Assembly (NCBI GenBank): GCA_032622095.1
Contig: CP136062.1
Span: forward strand, 151,090,875-151,154,874
Source: Siphonodentalium dalli
Taxonomy: Eukaryota; Mollusca; Scaphopoda; Gadilida; Siphonodentaliidae
Direction of reading: 5' to 3'
DNA length: 64,000 bases
Shown one piece after another: positions 1-45,775 of this stretch (positions within the stretch are counted from its first letter, which is position 1; each line of letters starts with the position of its first letter). The translations under genes were made by a program, and so were the position numbers. The notes beneath the pieces are model-generated. The model saw nothing but the letters and a program-made list of their open reading frames with translations. It was not told where the DNA came from and did no database searches.

Positions 1-252
1 ATAATTTGTAGTTTTTAGACCAACATTTGCATATTATTTCCCTATTTTTGGTAACACAATTTGGACTGAAATGGCTGTCAGAAATAGTTGGAACAGTTGT
101 TCAAGCTTGGGGGGGGGGTGTCAGGTCTCAAAATTTCCAACAATTGGAAAGCTTGATGCCAGCCAAGGGGATGGGGTGGATTTACGCGCAAACTTGTGAA
201 TTTGATATGGTTCGATATGTGTAGTTAGAAATTCGAAGGTGGACACCCTTCC

Positions 253-2702
253 TAAAGCGCAGACCATCTATATCCATGTCCCTGCAATGGGCACTGTCTG
301 GTATCAGTACGGCTGACTCATGTTTAGACGTTTCCGGTTTCGTCGCAAAGACAGAAACTCGACGGTATACAACCGACTAAAATGCTTGCTTTTAGATGTT
401 CAGACTGTCGTACCATAATGGAATCTTGGTCGGATATGTTCAGGATATGTTAACAGTGCACAGGAAACTAACCAGAGTTATATAATGTCATACTTTGTTA
501 GATTATAGCACAATTGAATCGAGAATTTTGCATATTTTTGTGCAAAAATTCGCTTTCAAATCCGTTTTACAAGTGTTTTATCCTTTTAAAATTATAATCT
601 TGCAGGTCATATATAATTCGTAATGTTTATCAAACAATAATCCGTAACCATTTGTCCATTCGGGTGTGTTGTATAGTAGAAAAAAGTATATTTTGGATGG
701 TCATCGACGAATTTTTGTGTACGGTTTAGAATGCAGCTAGTGTACGGTTGATCAGCATTTTTGAACATTCTCATCTATTGCAATCTCAATGGGCTATTCC
801 GCACGATTAAGGGACCGATAGAATAAATCTTGTGAAATCAGGTAGACTATATTGTTTTGCGTTTGGGTGTAAGTGGCATGATTACCCACTGGCAGACTTT
901 CAGAAACGGTTCCACGGAGGAGTTGTGTATTCCAAATGTTAACATGCTCACAATTGAACTACATATATATAGATTAAGTATTATGTTCAGGTATAGTAAG
1001 ATTCATTGCCAAATTGTGCAAGTATATACAGTCTGTGAAAACTCAACTGTTCACGTTCACTATATTTTAGCACACATGCGCTATTTATATAGTCAGAGTC
1101 TTATCTATTTATGTATTTATTTATTCTGTGTACGCGTTTGTGGCAACCACAAATAATCAATCATAGATTTTTCTTACCTGTGAACAAAACGAAAACAAAC
1201 AGAACATGCGTGGACCAAAAATCCGAAAACATGAAACAAAACTGTAAAAAGATAAAACATAACTGCACGATATAGTGTTGTCTTAATCCGCAAAGCCACG
1301 ACAGGACCATACAATAGGCTATTTTTTCTAGTAGAATACAAAACGTAGACAATTAAATAATGAGTTCCATTCATATTTGAAAACAATTGCATGGTCAGAT
1401 ATATAGTTTTAGTGTTCAAGATATTTTTAAACGTGTATAGTAAATTTAAACATGCAGCATGTTCGGCTTTGTATTGGACCCATATAGTGGTCAGATACGA
1501 CCGTAAGGATGGAGAGAACACTATACTCGTAAACAAACCGAAGATAAAAATCATAATAATCAACTATTGGTCGCCCAGTAAAGGCTCGTCCACAGACCTG
1601 CGTAATGCATGCGTGTACAGGTAAGGGTGCGTATATAATGGCTGATGGGTCTATATACGGAGGGATCATCTAAGTGGTTAGCACTTGTCCTCCGATCCCT
1701 TTAAAATAGCCTATATATGTATTACATGTATTTTATATAAATGTACCATTTAGAGCAAATACAATATGTTTAAACTACAGACGATGTCCGTCAAGATTTT
1801 GTCAAACAATCAAATACTTTATTCTTTCACCCATTAAACAAATTGCACAAATAAGGAAGATGTTATATAAATAGTCAAGCGGATAGTTAACTCATGTCTG
1901 TGAACGGTCTTGACGCCGTGCGTAATGCGTATAGACCCATCAGCCATACACACCCTTATATACGCACGTACGCTTTACACAGGTATGTGGACGAGCCTTG
2001 AGATAGGCCTACATAATTATACATATATAATTATGTAGTAGATAAGCAATGTTATTGTTGCCGGACTCCAAATCACGAACAAAACAATTAAATTTAGATT
2101 TGTCACATTTATTATTTATCCAACACCACGTGGTATATCTCCCAGAGAACGATTTTAAAAGAAAATTGGGTTAGTATTTATCCACACGATTTTGAGATAA
2201 ACCGTACACACAATCACAATCTTTGACATCTAAACCGTACACCTTTTAACAACACCACCTGTTGAAAAACAGGCACTATATCACGAGAAATGTATATTAA
2301 AGATAAGTGAAACTTCGTATGTGTCAGAGAAGGTTCCTAGTTCGCGATGGATGTTTTATTTGGTGAATTGCTTTGCTGAAACATTGTGAATACAATCCTA
2401 GATGATTTATTTTTCTCGATTTTTTCTTTTTTTCCACTTTTTACTTGGCATAAACCACGATCGTATCGCCGTATGAAATCATTTTGCGAGCGACTTTCAG
2501 TGTACATAGAAACAAAATAATACAGAAACAACAACTGACTACATTGTCAATCCAAAAATCCGCGCATAATGTATTTATTAAGCAAAAAAGTGTGCCTACC
2601 GCGACAACAAAAATTCGAGATCCGACGAAACCGGAAACGTCTAAACATGAGTCAGCCGTACTGATACCAGACAGTGCAATGGGCCGAGACTGCGTTTATA
2701 GC
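253..2702. mobile_element. TIR-flanked DNA transposon, non-autonomous, ~2.45 kb
   Basis: A ~90-bp segment at 253-350 recurs as its reverse complement at about 2615-2702; both carry 'cactgtctggtatcagtacg' followed by 'gctgactcatg' and 'gacgtttccggtttcgtcg'. The motif 'accgtacac' is repeated just inside each end (about 718-750 and 2198-2245), as subterminal repeats of DNA transposons often are. No transposase reading frame is visible inside. I could not find a clear target-site duplication, so the outer limits are approximate and the superfamily is unassigned. A smaller inverted-repeat element (1581-1999) sits within it. Confidence 0.55.
1581..1999. mobile_element. Inverted-repeat (MITE-like) element nested in the 253-2702 element
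   Basis: The left arm 1581-1660 (aaggctcgtccaca, ggctgatgggtctatata) is the imperfect reverse complement of 1915-1999 (tatagacccatcagcca, tgtggacgagcctt). The interior is AT-rich and non-coding. A stretch near 1657-1705 has a superficial tRNA A-box look (taagtggttagcac), but no cloverleaf can be drawn from it. Confidence 0.5.
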
Positions 2703-3255
2703 ACCATCTACTCACTCTATTAATCACAAGCTGTCATTAATGCAGTGAACAAAGACATTACAAAGTTGTTAGTGAAAAAAATCGGCCTTCCGTATTTATC
2801 TAAGTGCTAGAAGCCGTCTCGAGAATTTGAACACAAATCCTGGGTTAAAATGACAACTTTATCAATAAGATTTGCCCATGAAATCTTTCAATAAATAGGT
2901 TAACGCATAGCTGACTGGAATTTCATGGAATTCATGGACCTTTGAGTGAGAAAATCGTAGTGAAAGGCTACCGGTCAATTTGACAAATTTCTACCCGTTT
3001 CACATCGCTATCGCTTTATGTGCTGTATTGGAAGTACCCAAGTGACCGTGACGATGTTCACAGATTTACCCGTACCCGTTCCCGTCGAACGGGTATCGCA
3101 AACTCGCTATTATCTCATTCGTGGCAAGCCCACTCGCGAAAAATAGACATTTGTCTAGGTCACTCATGAGAAAATTTTCGGCATCCACCAAAAAAAAAAA
3201 GCACTAGATAATTTTCGGCATCCACCAAAAAAACTAGATATCCTAGAGATGTTAC
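2703..3255. other. Non-coding stretch between transposon and PAN-like exon
   Basis: No supported gene. The end nearest the PAN-like exon carries a short tandem duplication (attttcggcatccacc followed by an A-run, two copies at about 3174-3235). A next exon of the minus-strand PAN-like gene could lie here or beyond the left edge, but none can be recognised. Confidence 0.4.
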
Positions 3256-3565
3256 CATATATTTCCCAATCTGATGTCTTGGTGGTCACGGTGATAATCG
3301 AGCCTTCACTCTTTCTGATATATCCAGCACATTCTTTGGTAGCCGCGTTGAAAGCAAACCTTCCGCATCCATCGCTCATGGTGCATGCTCGAGCGCACTT
3401 AATATTTGAGTTTGCCATTCCAAGCTCAATGGGCTGTCCAAAGATCGAATCTCCATTGTTCAGCAGCGTATTTCGAAACCAAACACACCTGATTTCCACT
3501 ACGAGGAAGATGATGAGGAACGCCAGAATTTCCTGCCGATTAACTAACATGAGGATCCAAGCCAT
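3256..3565 (-). CDS. Probable first coding exon of a secreted PAN/apple-domain-like protein
   Basis: The minus-strand frame is open from 3616. I prefer the Met at 3565 because it places a hydrophobic stretch (ILAFLIIFLVVEIRC) near the N-terminus as a signal peptide. The mature part has the spacing of a PAN/apple domain: NIKCARAC, then a Cys six residues on (MSDGC), an FAFN strand and a second-half Cys (KECAGY), then a beta-strand-like run ending WEIYG. PAN domains bind proteins or carbohydrate in secreted and surface proteins; the ligand here cannot be predicted. A splice donor (ATATG followed by GTAACA on the minus strand) ends the exon at 3256 right after WEIY. Translation past it runs into low-complexity repeat residues, which supports a splice there. 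The partner exons are not identified. It could also be a solitary exon moved by duplication. Confidence 0.5.
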
Positions 3566-4207
3566 GTTGTTACAGGGACTGATGACGGCCTCGCATATCC
3601 AGTAAGGTGATTGCAACCCTGTGGTCGGTATACAGAGGCTGCATGTGAGCTATAATGGTGACGGTTTTCAATAGAGATCACCATATCATCGTACTTTATC
3701 TGTGTAGCCTCCTTCTAATTAATTAATTAGTATATACGCACGGCTTGGTTTAAATCTGTTCTGATCTCTGAAGTGCAGCACCGTTTTGTTGATCCATGCA
3801 ATATGCGCAGTCAATTCAGCCCTCTTATTTATTCCAAACCCGCCATGCATGATCGGGAAACCTTGATATAACTTCCAAGTTGATTATTCCCAACCCGTCA
3901 TGATCTGAAAATGTTACAGAATTATTCATGATGCATTTGAATTGATATCTGTATTTGATAGTTTGATTGATTGTTTATTGCAAAGTCGTCAATTAAGGCG
4001 AAACATGCTATAACATATATACAATATTTACAATATTTACAATATAGTCTGCTATCCATATCTTCCACATCGTGTGGCTGCACATTAAATAGATCAAAGC
4101 ATCACACGTGCACACATTATTTATGTATAGTTAGGTCGAACATGATCTTTTCCCGTATGATTTCATATCCCCAGGGACGTCACAATTTTCAACAGTTGGA
4201 AATTTCA
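3566..4207. other. Non-coding stretch upstream of the PAN-like exon
   Basis: This is the 5' side of the minus-strand PAN-like exon and could contain its promoter or 5' UTR. No clear TATA box or second exon is seen. It holds short AT-rich direct repeats (acaatattt, three times around 4020-4045) and one copy of the recurrent 'caacagttggaaat' motif at about 4190. Confidence 0.4.
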
Positions 4208-4299
4208 GGTCCATCCTCAGTTCTGATTAAAACCATACTCAGACTCTAAAAGTACTTTTAGAGTCTGAGTATGGTTTTAATCAGAACTGGTCCATCCCC
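4208..4299. repeat. Perfect 70-bp palindrome without spacer, flanked by an 11-bp direct repeat
   Basis: 4219-4253 and 4254-4288 are exact reverse complements (35 + 35 bp, no loop; the centre reads ctaaaagtacttttag). The palindrome is bracketed by ggtccatcctc (4208-4218) and ggtccatcccc (4289-4299), a direct repeat with one mismatch. That arrangement looks like a target-site duplication around a fold-back insertion, or a hairpin-templated repair event. Confidence 0.9.
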
Positions 4300-5150
4300 A
4301 GCCAGCAAAACGTTGCATGTCACGAATGAAAATCGAGAAAATTCGACGTCAACAGTATCGTCCAATATTGTCCGTTTATGAAAGCGAGAGATCTGCTTTT
4401 GGCTGAATGTGTAATATGTATTTGCATCATTGCTCTTTCTGGTACACAGCTATGGTACCTTGATGGTATCGTTGAAAACTCGTGTGTTTCCCCTTTTGTA
4501 ACATACGTTATACCAGTGGACACACATCGCTCTGAGATGGTTAAGGAGTTATGATGAGTTTTCGCGTGTTTTCGTGTATATCTGAGGCTGATCCGTTGGA
4601 CTACGAATCTAATCTGAAATATAAATCCATAACATTTTCGAAACATTGTGTACACATTTATTATGAATGGATTTCAATGGAAATTAATTGACCATTCATC
4701 TCATCATTCACATTTGCTCATTCAAAACGGCGAGTGAATGATAACGTAATACCTTGATCACACGCACATGAATGCTGTCATGCATGTACATGTAGCTAAG
4801 CGGATATTCACCCCGTGTACGTAGTATCGCAAAACCGGAGGGTATCACCAAACCAGACCAAGCGGTTTTGGATAAATGAACATATCTTCCCTCAGATGAA
4901 TCTATATATCTCCCAGTTAAATGGTGATATCCACTATTCAAAACATAATTTCGCAAAGCGGGATGTTCCCTCAATGGGAATTTCCATTAAATTTATCGGG
5001 GTGAGAGCAAGCTATGGTCGCTATCCCATTGAGGGAACATTCCGCTTTGCGAAATTATGTTTTGAATAGTGGATATCACCATTTAACTGGGAGATATATA
5101 GATTCAACTGAGGGAAGATATGTTCATTTATCAAAACCGTATGCCAAATC

Positions 5151-8100
5151 AGGAACTTGATTCATATAACTATTTACACGTAAATAATCTAAATGCACGT
5201 AAAGTTATTTTAAAGACAATTGAAGAAAGGAGTTTAATCGACGTTTGGAGATTACTCAATCAGAACATTAAACGTTATACGTGGCGAAAAAAGACACCTG
5301 TTAAACAAGCCAGACTGGACTATTTTCTTGTGTCGAAACATATTTTATCTTTAATTGACAAAACAGGTATCGATCCTGGATATCGAACTGACCACTCTAT
5401 TACCTGGCTGGAAATCAATTTAAACGAGACCAAACGCGGCCGGGGTTACTGGAAATTTAACAATTCTCTACTTAAAAATGCAGAATATATTAAAGAAAGA
5501 AATATAGTTATTGAAAAAATTGTAAACCAATATGCCATTAAAACTGAAAATAATGGAGAAAACAATAATTCTGAAATAAGTGATCAACTGTTTTTTTTAA
5601 ACTCTTTTGATGGAAATAAGAAAAACTACAATCTCATTCAGTGCTAAACTTAATAAACATAGAAACAAAGAAGAAAGAACTTTGAGGGCTGAAATAGAAA
5701 AACATGAACAACTAAATGAGATGACAACTCAAATGGAAATGCATATTGAACAATGCAAGAAAAAATTGGAAGAAATTCGTAAAAACAAATTAGAAGGTAT
5801 GTTGGTAAGATCACGAGCGAAATGGCTTAGTGAAGGTGAAAAACCTAGTAAATATTTTTTTAACTTAGAACAGAGACATTACATAAACAAAGCGATAAAT
5901 ATATTAGAAACATCTGATGGAAAAATCGTTTCAAAGCAAGATGATATATTATTAGAAGCCAGCAAATATTACGAACAGTTATACAAAAATAGAAACGAAG
6001 TAGTAACAATACAGGATATTAAAAAATTAATTGATCCAGTAAATAAAAACCCGATTTCAAATCATATTTCCAGTAACGCGGCTAGTCAATTGGAACAGCC
6101 TATTACATATTCTGAAACTTTATCTTACTTAAAAACAATGTAAAATAACAAAAGTCCAGGCTCATCTGGGTTTACAGTTGAATTTTATAAAATGTTTTGG
6201 AAAAACATTGGAATCTACTTGATACGTTCTCTAAATTATGGTTTATCCAACGGTAAATTATCGTTGTCACAGAAACATGGAGTGGTCACTTTGATACCAA
6301 AAGACAATAAACCTCGACAATTTTTATCAAACTGGAGACCAATTTCCTTACTAAATGTTAGTTATAAAATTCTATCTGGTGTGTTGGCCAATCGTCTAAA
6401 GACAGTTTTATCGCAAGTTATACACGAAGATCAAAAAGGTTTTATGGCCGGGAGGTACATTGGAGAAAATATTAGATTAATTTCAGACGTGATCAATTTT
6501 ACCAGAGAAAAGAATATTCCAGGCCTTTTGCTTCTTTTAGACTTTGAGAAAGCGTTTGATTCAATTTCTTGGTCATTCTTGTCAAGTGTGCTAAAAAAAT
6601 TCAAATTCAGTCCAAAATTTATCGGCTATATTCAAACGTTATACAATGGTATCAATTCAAATTTGAATATTAATGGAAACATATCTCCGGCGTTTTGCAT
6701 CCAGAGAGGCTGTCGCCAAGGAGATCCAATATCTCCGTATATTTTTGTATTATGTGCAGAAATATTAAGTATGTCTGTAAGGAATTGCAAAACTATTAAG
6801 GGCATCAAAATTGGTGATGCGGAAATCAAGATAACACAATACGCGGATGACTCAACTTTGCTTTTAGATGGCGATCCCCTGTCTCTTGACAGTACATTTC
6901 AGTTGCTAGAAAGGTTTTGGTCTATTTCAGGTTTAAAGATTAATTATAACAAAACGTTTGCGTGTGGATTGGTAGTAAACATGATTGTACTGAAGTCATA
7001 TGCGATAGATGGAAAATTCAGTGGAATCCAACTTCTTTCAGATTACTAGGCATTACATTCTGTCTGAAGGAACACAATATGTTTATCAATAATTATGAAA
7101 CAACTATGGTTAAAATAGACAACATGCTAAATATGTGGTCTAAACGGAACTTAACTCCTCTTGGTCGTATTACTGTTATAAAGTCACTGATTTTATCAAA
7201 ATTATCTTTCCTTTTTCAAACAATTCCTAATCCCAGTGGTGAATTCATTAAATCGTTAACCACAAAACTATATAACTTCATTTGGAACAGCAAAGTGGAC
7301 AGAATCTCCAGGAAACAACTACGAGGGTCATATTCAGTTGGTGGGTGTAAAATGGTTGACATAGTGAATTTTATGTGTTCAATGAAATTATCTTGGATAA
7401 AGAAACTTATTTTTAAAACGTGTAACTGGGCGCATATTTTTACTGCAAATAATCAACATCTACCTGAAAGATGGTATCTATCAAATCCAAAACAACTAAG
7501 AAACTACATTAAGAATATTTCCGATCCTTTCTGGATAGAAGTAATAGAATCGTGGGCCAAATTTTGCACCATAATATCTCCCGCAAACCCATCGCAGTGC
7601 TACAGCAATATAATTAACGATAACCCAAATATTAATTTGAATGGGAAAACAATACAATGTAGCGGATTAGAAAAGAAGGGCATTTATCTGGTCAACGATA
7701 TAATAAATGACGATGGAGTTTTACTAACAAGAGATGAATACGAACGAAAAAATCAAATTAAAATAGACTTTTTATCATATAGCAGAATATTCAGACATGT
7801 AAAAATGTTTCTTAACGAACGCATAGAAAGCGGGCCATTCAAACCTCTACCAAGACCTATTATGCCTTTTCAATTATTCAGGATATCTAATATGGAAACG
7901 AAAGATACATATAATATATTTACTAACAACGAAACTATTTCCCACAAATATAAAGACAAATGGTCATCAGATCTGATGGAAACAATGGGGGATGATGAGT
8001 GGTCAAGAATCTTAGAAAATCCTTTCAAATGTTGCACTAGTACGAAATACCGATGGTTTCAATACCGTATTAATACTAGAATTCTGGGAACTAAGTCATT

Positions 8101-8506
8101 AATGAAAAAAATGAAACAAATTGATAACGATGCATGCACTTTCTGTGGAAGCGAAAATGAAACTATTAAACACATATTTTGGGAATGCGAGATAATAAAT
8201 AAATTATGGCAGCAAATACAAAACTGGATATTCAGAAAAACCTCAACGAGATTAAATTTAAATTTATCTATGGTTTTGCTTGGACATAAACGCGATATTC
8301 CAGAAGACAATCTTCTTAGATTCTTATTAATATTAATCAAATTTAATATTTATAGATAAAAAATGATGGGAAAACTTCCAACAATGGAGAGCATACAACA
8401 GGAATTAAAAACATATTATGCCTCAGAAAAACTTGCGTTTTATACTCTATGTTGGTACAAATCATTTAACAACCGCTGGTTATCCTGGATCAACCTTGTT
8501 ACTTGA
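5151..8506 (+). pseudogene. LINE ORF2 (endonuclease C-terminus / reverse transcriptase / zinc-knuckle), decayed
   Basis: The conceptual ORF2 runs in three frame segments (to ~5640, ~5610-7040, ~6965-8506). Visible domains in order: the end of an APE-type endonuclease (DVWRLLNQN, YTWRKK, ARLDYFLVS, YRTDHS; about 5240-5410); a coiled, Lys/Glu-rich linker; and the reverse transcriptase with LIPKDNKP and NWRPISLLN (~6293-6357), LDFEKAFDSISW (~6536-6570), RGCRQGDPISPY (~6703-6740) and the catalytic YADD (~6840-6851). The C-terminal region ends with a Cys/His knuckle, CTFCG...H...C (~8134-8190). Damage: a frameshift near 5610-5640, a TAA at 6141-6143 just before NNKSPGSSGF, a frameshift near 6962-7049, and a TAA at 8357-8359, after which the frame still reads WYKSFNNRWLSWINLVT up to 8506. 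The wording of the RT motifs fits the L1/Tx1 group better than CR1 or RTE, but clade assignment needs a phylogeny. Confidence 0.9.
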
Positions 8507-9042
8507 ATAAGCATAAATATGTAAAAGCAATAAACCCATTCCACGCCGCAAAATTAAAGTTAAAATTAATTAAACAAAAAATTAAAAATAGCTTTAAATT
8601 AAATTAAGCACTTTTTAATAAAGATTATTGTAGTACACTACTATTCATATGTAAGAAAAGAAAAGCCAATACCTAAAAAAGCAACCAACTAACCATCAAC
8701 TGTACCACATATTGACAATACATTAACGCACTGACTCAAACACTACTTAACTATTATGCCACATGACATTAATTTACAAAACAAACTTGAACTATACATT
8801 TTCTCTCTCCCCTCTCTTCTCTCTCACAACTCTATCACTTTTCATAAAGGGAAACCTCTCCCTAAAAAAGAAAAGAAATTAAATATGCTATACTGACATC
8901 CCCTCATTGGCTTTAAAATATGATTGTCCCCTGATTTTGTTGATGTTATTTTGTTTTTTATTTTCTAAACGGTATAATACATGTAATATTATTCTTGTTT
9001 TGATTTCAATAAAAATTATTTTTAAAAAAAACAAAAACAAAA
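5151..9042 (+). mobile_element. 5'-truncated LINE retrotransposon (L1/Tx1-like)
   Basis: It begins inside the endonuclease domain, carries the whole reverse transcriptase region, and ends with a ~0.5-kb 3' UTR, an AATAAA (9008-9013) and an A-rich tail. It interrupts the right arm of a palindromic element. Flanking bases aaaaccg (left) and aaaacg (right) may be a short, imperfect target-site duplication. The 5' truncation is typical of target-primed reverse transcription. The element is dead: two frameshifts and at least two in-frame stops break ORF2. Confidence 0.9.
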
Positions 9043-9236
9043 CGCATGGTCTGGTTTGGTGATAACCTCGGGTTTGGCGAGACCACTTAAATTATATTTT
9101 TTATTTGGTTTAGTGTCAACAGTATTGGGGTTTGTATAGTGTCAACAATTTGTGATAGTCATGATGTTTTGACACACTTTCTGGTTCGTTCCACTCGAGT
9201 AGACCTTTACACGGCAGTGAAACCGAAGCATATGAT

Positions 9237-9237
<1 letters not shown>

Positions 9238-9297
<60 letters not shown>
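9238..9297. repeat. (TA)n microsatellite, ~58 bp
   Basis: An uninterrupted alternating TA run of roughly 29 units. Its length is likely to be polymorphic and may be imprecise in the assembly. Confidence 0.98.
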
Positions 9298-9300
<3 letters not shown>

Positions 9301-9639
9301 CATACTAAGTGTTGTCATCACTAAATCCAGCATTCTGATTGGTCGGCGCCCACGTGGCTAGTTGCAATTATTTATCGGTGAATGCGCAACAGCTAATAAC
9401 TAAATGCAAGCTCATAACAACATCGATACGTCATTTGGGTTTGGAAAGACTAACGCGTATGTTTTGGGCGCATTTGGATTCGCGCAGGTTTTACTTAATA
9501 AATCATCGGGTTTCAATTGTTCCTGTTAACTTTTGCCAAGGGTGCTATGGGGTATTTTGGGCTGGTTTTATCACGATACACTTTTCGATTTAAATACATT
9601 TACAAAAGTGGTTTTTCGCTAAATGTATATAAATATAAC

Positions 9640-9790
9640 GATTAACTGTCATGTGGACTGTTTTTATGGAGATGTAACCGTGAGGTAAGTGGTCATAACT
9701 TGTATGTAAAACCCTTCGGGTTTCACACAAGTTATGACCACTTACCTCACGGTTACATCTCCATAAAAACAGTCCACATGACAGTTAATC
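9640..9790. repeat. Perfect hairpin: 64-bp arms, 23-bp loop
   Basis: 9640-9703 is the exact reverse complement of 9727-9790. The loop itself folds further (aaaccc...gggttt). An identical stem over 64 bp implies recent insertion or active arm-to-arm correction. It is probably a MITE. No coding content. Confidence 0.92.
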
Positions 9791-10102
9791 CTTATATGTC
9801 GTATAGGTGCACATTATGCAATGTCTGGCTGGTTCAAGATTATAAACGTTTCAGAGTATATATGGATACTTGCAAATAAACGTTTCGATCTCTTGTGGAG
9901 TGGGTAGGGAATACGACCCGTACAAAGCTGATCGCTTAGGGTTTTCTTGTTTTAAAATGCAACCCATCAATCAGAAACATGCATCATGCGTAGTCGACCC
10001 CTGAGAAGCCGACCACATGAAAGATAGAAACATTTTAAAATCTGTTCTACGCTAAATACTCACTGACGGGTATATAGTTCCCTTGCGAAATGTTCAGATA
10101 AC

Positions 10103-10178
10103 GGTTATAAGTTCAACAAAGGACCATATGAAGCCCGTTTGTTGAACTTATTAACTGAACATTTCCCACCCACATTTC
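10103..10178. repeat. Small hairpin MITE (aaatgttcag family), copy 1
   Basis: aaatgttcag and ataagttcaacaaa on the left face tttgttgaactta and ctgaacattt on the right. A related hairpin lies at about 45330-45400 in AHCY intron 8 (gggaaatgttcagataataagtt), so this is a dispersed family. Confidence 0.6.
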
Positions 10179-10304
10179 CCACCATGCAATAGTAATTTTA
10201 AAATTGTTTTTGTTTTGTTTGTTTGATTTATTATCTTTTGTTTTTGTTTTGCTTTGATTTGTTTTCCCCTTTTGTTTTGTTCTGTTTTTGTTTTGTTTTT
10301 ATGT

Positions 10305-10800
10305 TTAACGGTACTCTATCCGATTCGATTGTTCCCATATCATCAGATTCAAAGAAGAACAACAACAACAATATTTTTTTAAATGCCACTTCAGTTATCA
10401 GAATCTATTTATTGCCCAAAAATAATACTAACAACAGTCAACTGTAGTATAAAATTTCCTAAAACTTGCTATTTATCAACATTTTGTTCAACGAAATTTG
10501 GTTGGGTTGTCAAATATCTAACACCCAAAGCCACTTGATTTAAGAGTTATCTATCTTCATCCGCAATTTGGTCCGAGACCGTCGGCTTGACGAATATTTG
10601 CCAGGCCGCAAAAAAATACATATCTCGGGAAATAATAAATTTCCAAAATGGATATCTGCCAGTGATCACTCTGAGCTTTGATGGGTGGGTTTTTCGATTT
10701 GAATAACATATTGTTTACCCCCCTCCCCCCCCCAAGCCAAAGAAATAGTAATTTGGGAGCGTTAATTCGGATTATGCATCTTTAAACCCATGTGGAAAAC
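10305..10800 (+). repeat. Dispersed repeat copy with an empty insertion site
   Basis: This stretch aligns by eye with 38395-38500 joined to 39621-39890: both carry tccgattcgattg / attcgattcgattgg, agttatcagaatctatt, tatcaacattttgttcaa, atatttgc, ctgagctttgatgggtggg and gaagccaaag/caagccaaag in the same order. This copy lacks the 1.1-kb insertion found in the other between aataat and actgtcaact. It therefore serves as the pre-insertion reference for the element at 38499-39620. No coding capacity is evident. Confidence 0.75.
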
Positions 10801-10806
10801 AAACCA

Positions 10807-10926
10807 GACGCATGCACAGGTCCCCAGAACAAAAATTGACCCCACTCCCAATAATACTTAATCCTATAGAATTACGTATTATTGGGGATGGGGTAAATTT
10901 TTGTTCTGGGGACCTGTGGACGCATA
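10807..10926. mobile_element. MITE with CACAGGTCCCCAGAAC termini and 8-bp direct flanks
   Basis: The left arm starts at 10815 (cacaggtccccagaacaaaa); the right arm ends at 10918 and is its reverse complement with two mismatches over ~43 bp. Flanking bases gacgcatg (10807-10814) and gacgcata (10919-10926) look like an 8-bp target-site duplication with one change. An 8-bp duplication is typical of hAT-like transposition. Confidence 0.8.
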
Positions 10927-11110
10927 CTGGCAAATGTGAACTAAACTCAAATTTGCATGATGCTTAATTTGATAGTTGCAGTAATTTTTATCTTGGTTCA
11001 GCGCATTTAGAAAATCAAACTGAATGAAGAGGAATAACTCTATTATTTCAACACCCATACCAAATCAATATTTTCGCGGCAACATTGACCAATTGTACGT
11101 GGTTTTACGA

Positions 11111-11232
11111 TCACGTGACTACGAGCTTAGCTATAAAATCATTCGTCCGGCGTTTTATCTCTCTCTACGAAATTTACACGAGTGTGAACAGTTTGCTGCA
11201 GGTGCCCGCGTGGATTTTTATTAACTGTCAAA
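11111..11232 (+). promoter_or_regulatory. AHCY core promoter and 5' UTR (E-box, TATA-like box)
   Basis: A palindromic E-box TCACGTGA lies at 11111-11118, the type bound by bHLH-zip factors (USF/MITF/Myc class). TATAAAAT follows at 11132-11139. Transcription would then be expected to start near 11160-11170, where a pyrimidine run (ttttatctctctct, 11153-11166) occurs. The 5' UTR would be about 65 nt and unspliced up to the ATG at 11233. The TSS and factor are inferred from position only. Confidence 0.55.
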
Positions 11233-45607
<34,375 letters not shown>

Positions 45608-45775
45608 TTACATTCCATATAGGTCTTATAAAGCGACATCTGGTGTTCCAGTTGGCACGCCTCATATTCATCTGTGGCAATATATACTTATATTAAGCTA
45701 TTTTTGTTTTAATTTTTAAACTGTTCTGGAACCCCAGATGTCGCAAAGGTCAAAATAAAAAGTCATTAAAACAAG
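45608..45775 (+). terminator. AHCY 3' UTR with polyadenylation signal
   Basis: AATAAA lies at 45754-45759, 147 bp after the stop codon, so cleavage is expected around 45770-45785. Alternative later sites are possible; the downstream sequence is AT-rich. Confidence 0.65.

Larger units (their letters stand above)
4833..9085. mobile_element. Fold-back (long inverted repeat) element, right arm split by a LINE
   Basis: The left arm (about 4833-4980) reads accaaaccagaccaagcgg, then aacatatcttccctcag, then tgatatccactattcaaaac. The right arm carries the reverse complement in two pieces, about 5022-5150 and 9043-9085. The missing middle of the right arm is exactly where a LINE now sits (5151-9042). 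The arms are only ~40 bp apart at the centre, so the element before the LINE was a ~0.4-kb palindrome. No transposase is present, and no clear target-site duplication of the fold-back itself was found. Confidence 0.75.

Noticed and set aside
1657-1705. tRNA-like or SINE-promoter-like sequence (ggagggatcatctaagtgg)
   Set aside because: Only an A-box resemblance; no B box with T-loop at the right distance and no cloverleaf.
5120-5150. ATG at 5120 as the start of the LINE ORF
   Set aside because: It lies in the arm of the palindromic element; the LINE begins after ~5150 in the middle of its endonuclease domain, so the start codon is accidental.
9142-9333. Short ORFs across the (TA)n repeat
   Set aside because: Translated dinucleotide repeat (YIYIYI), not coding.
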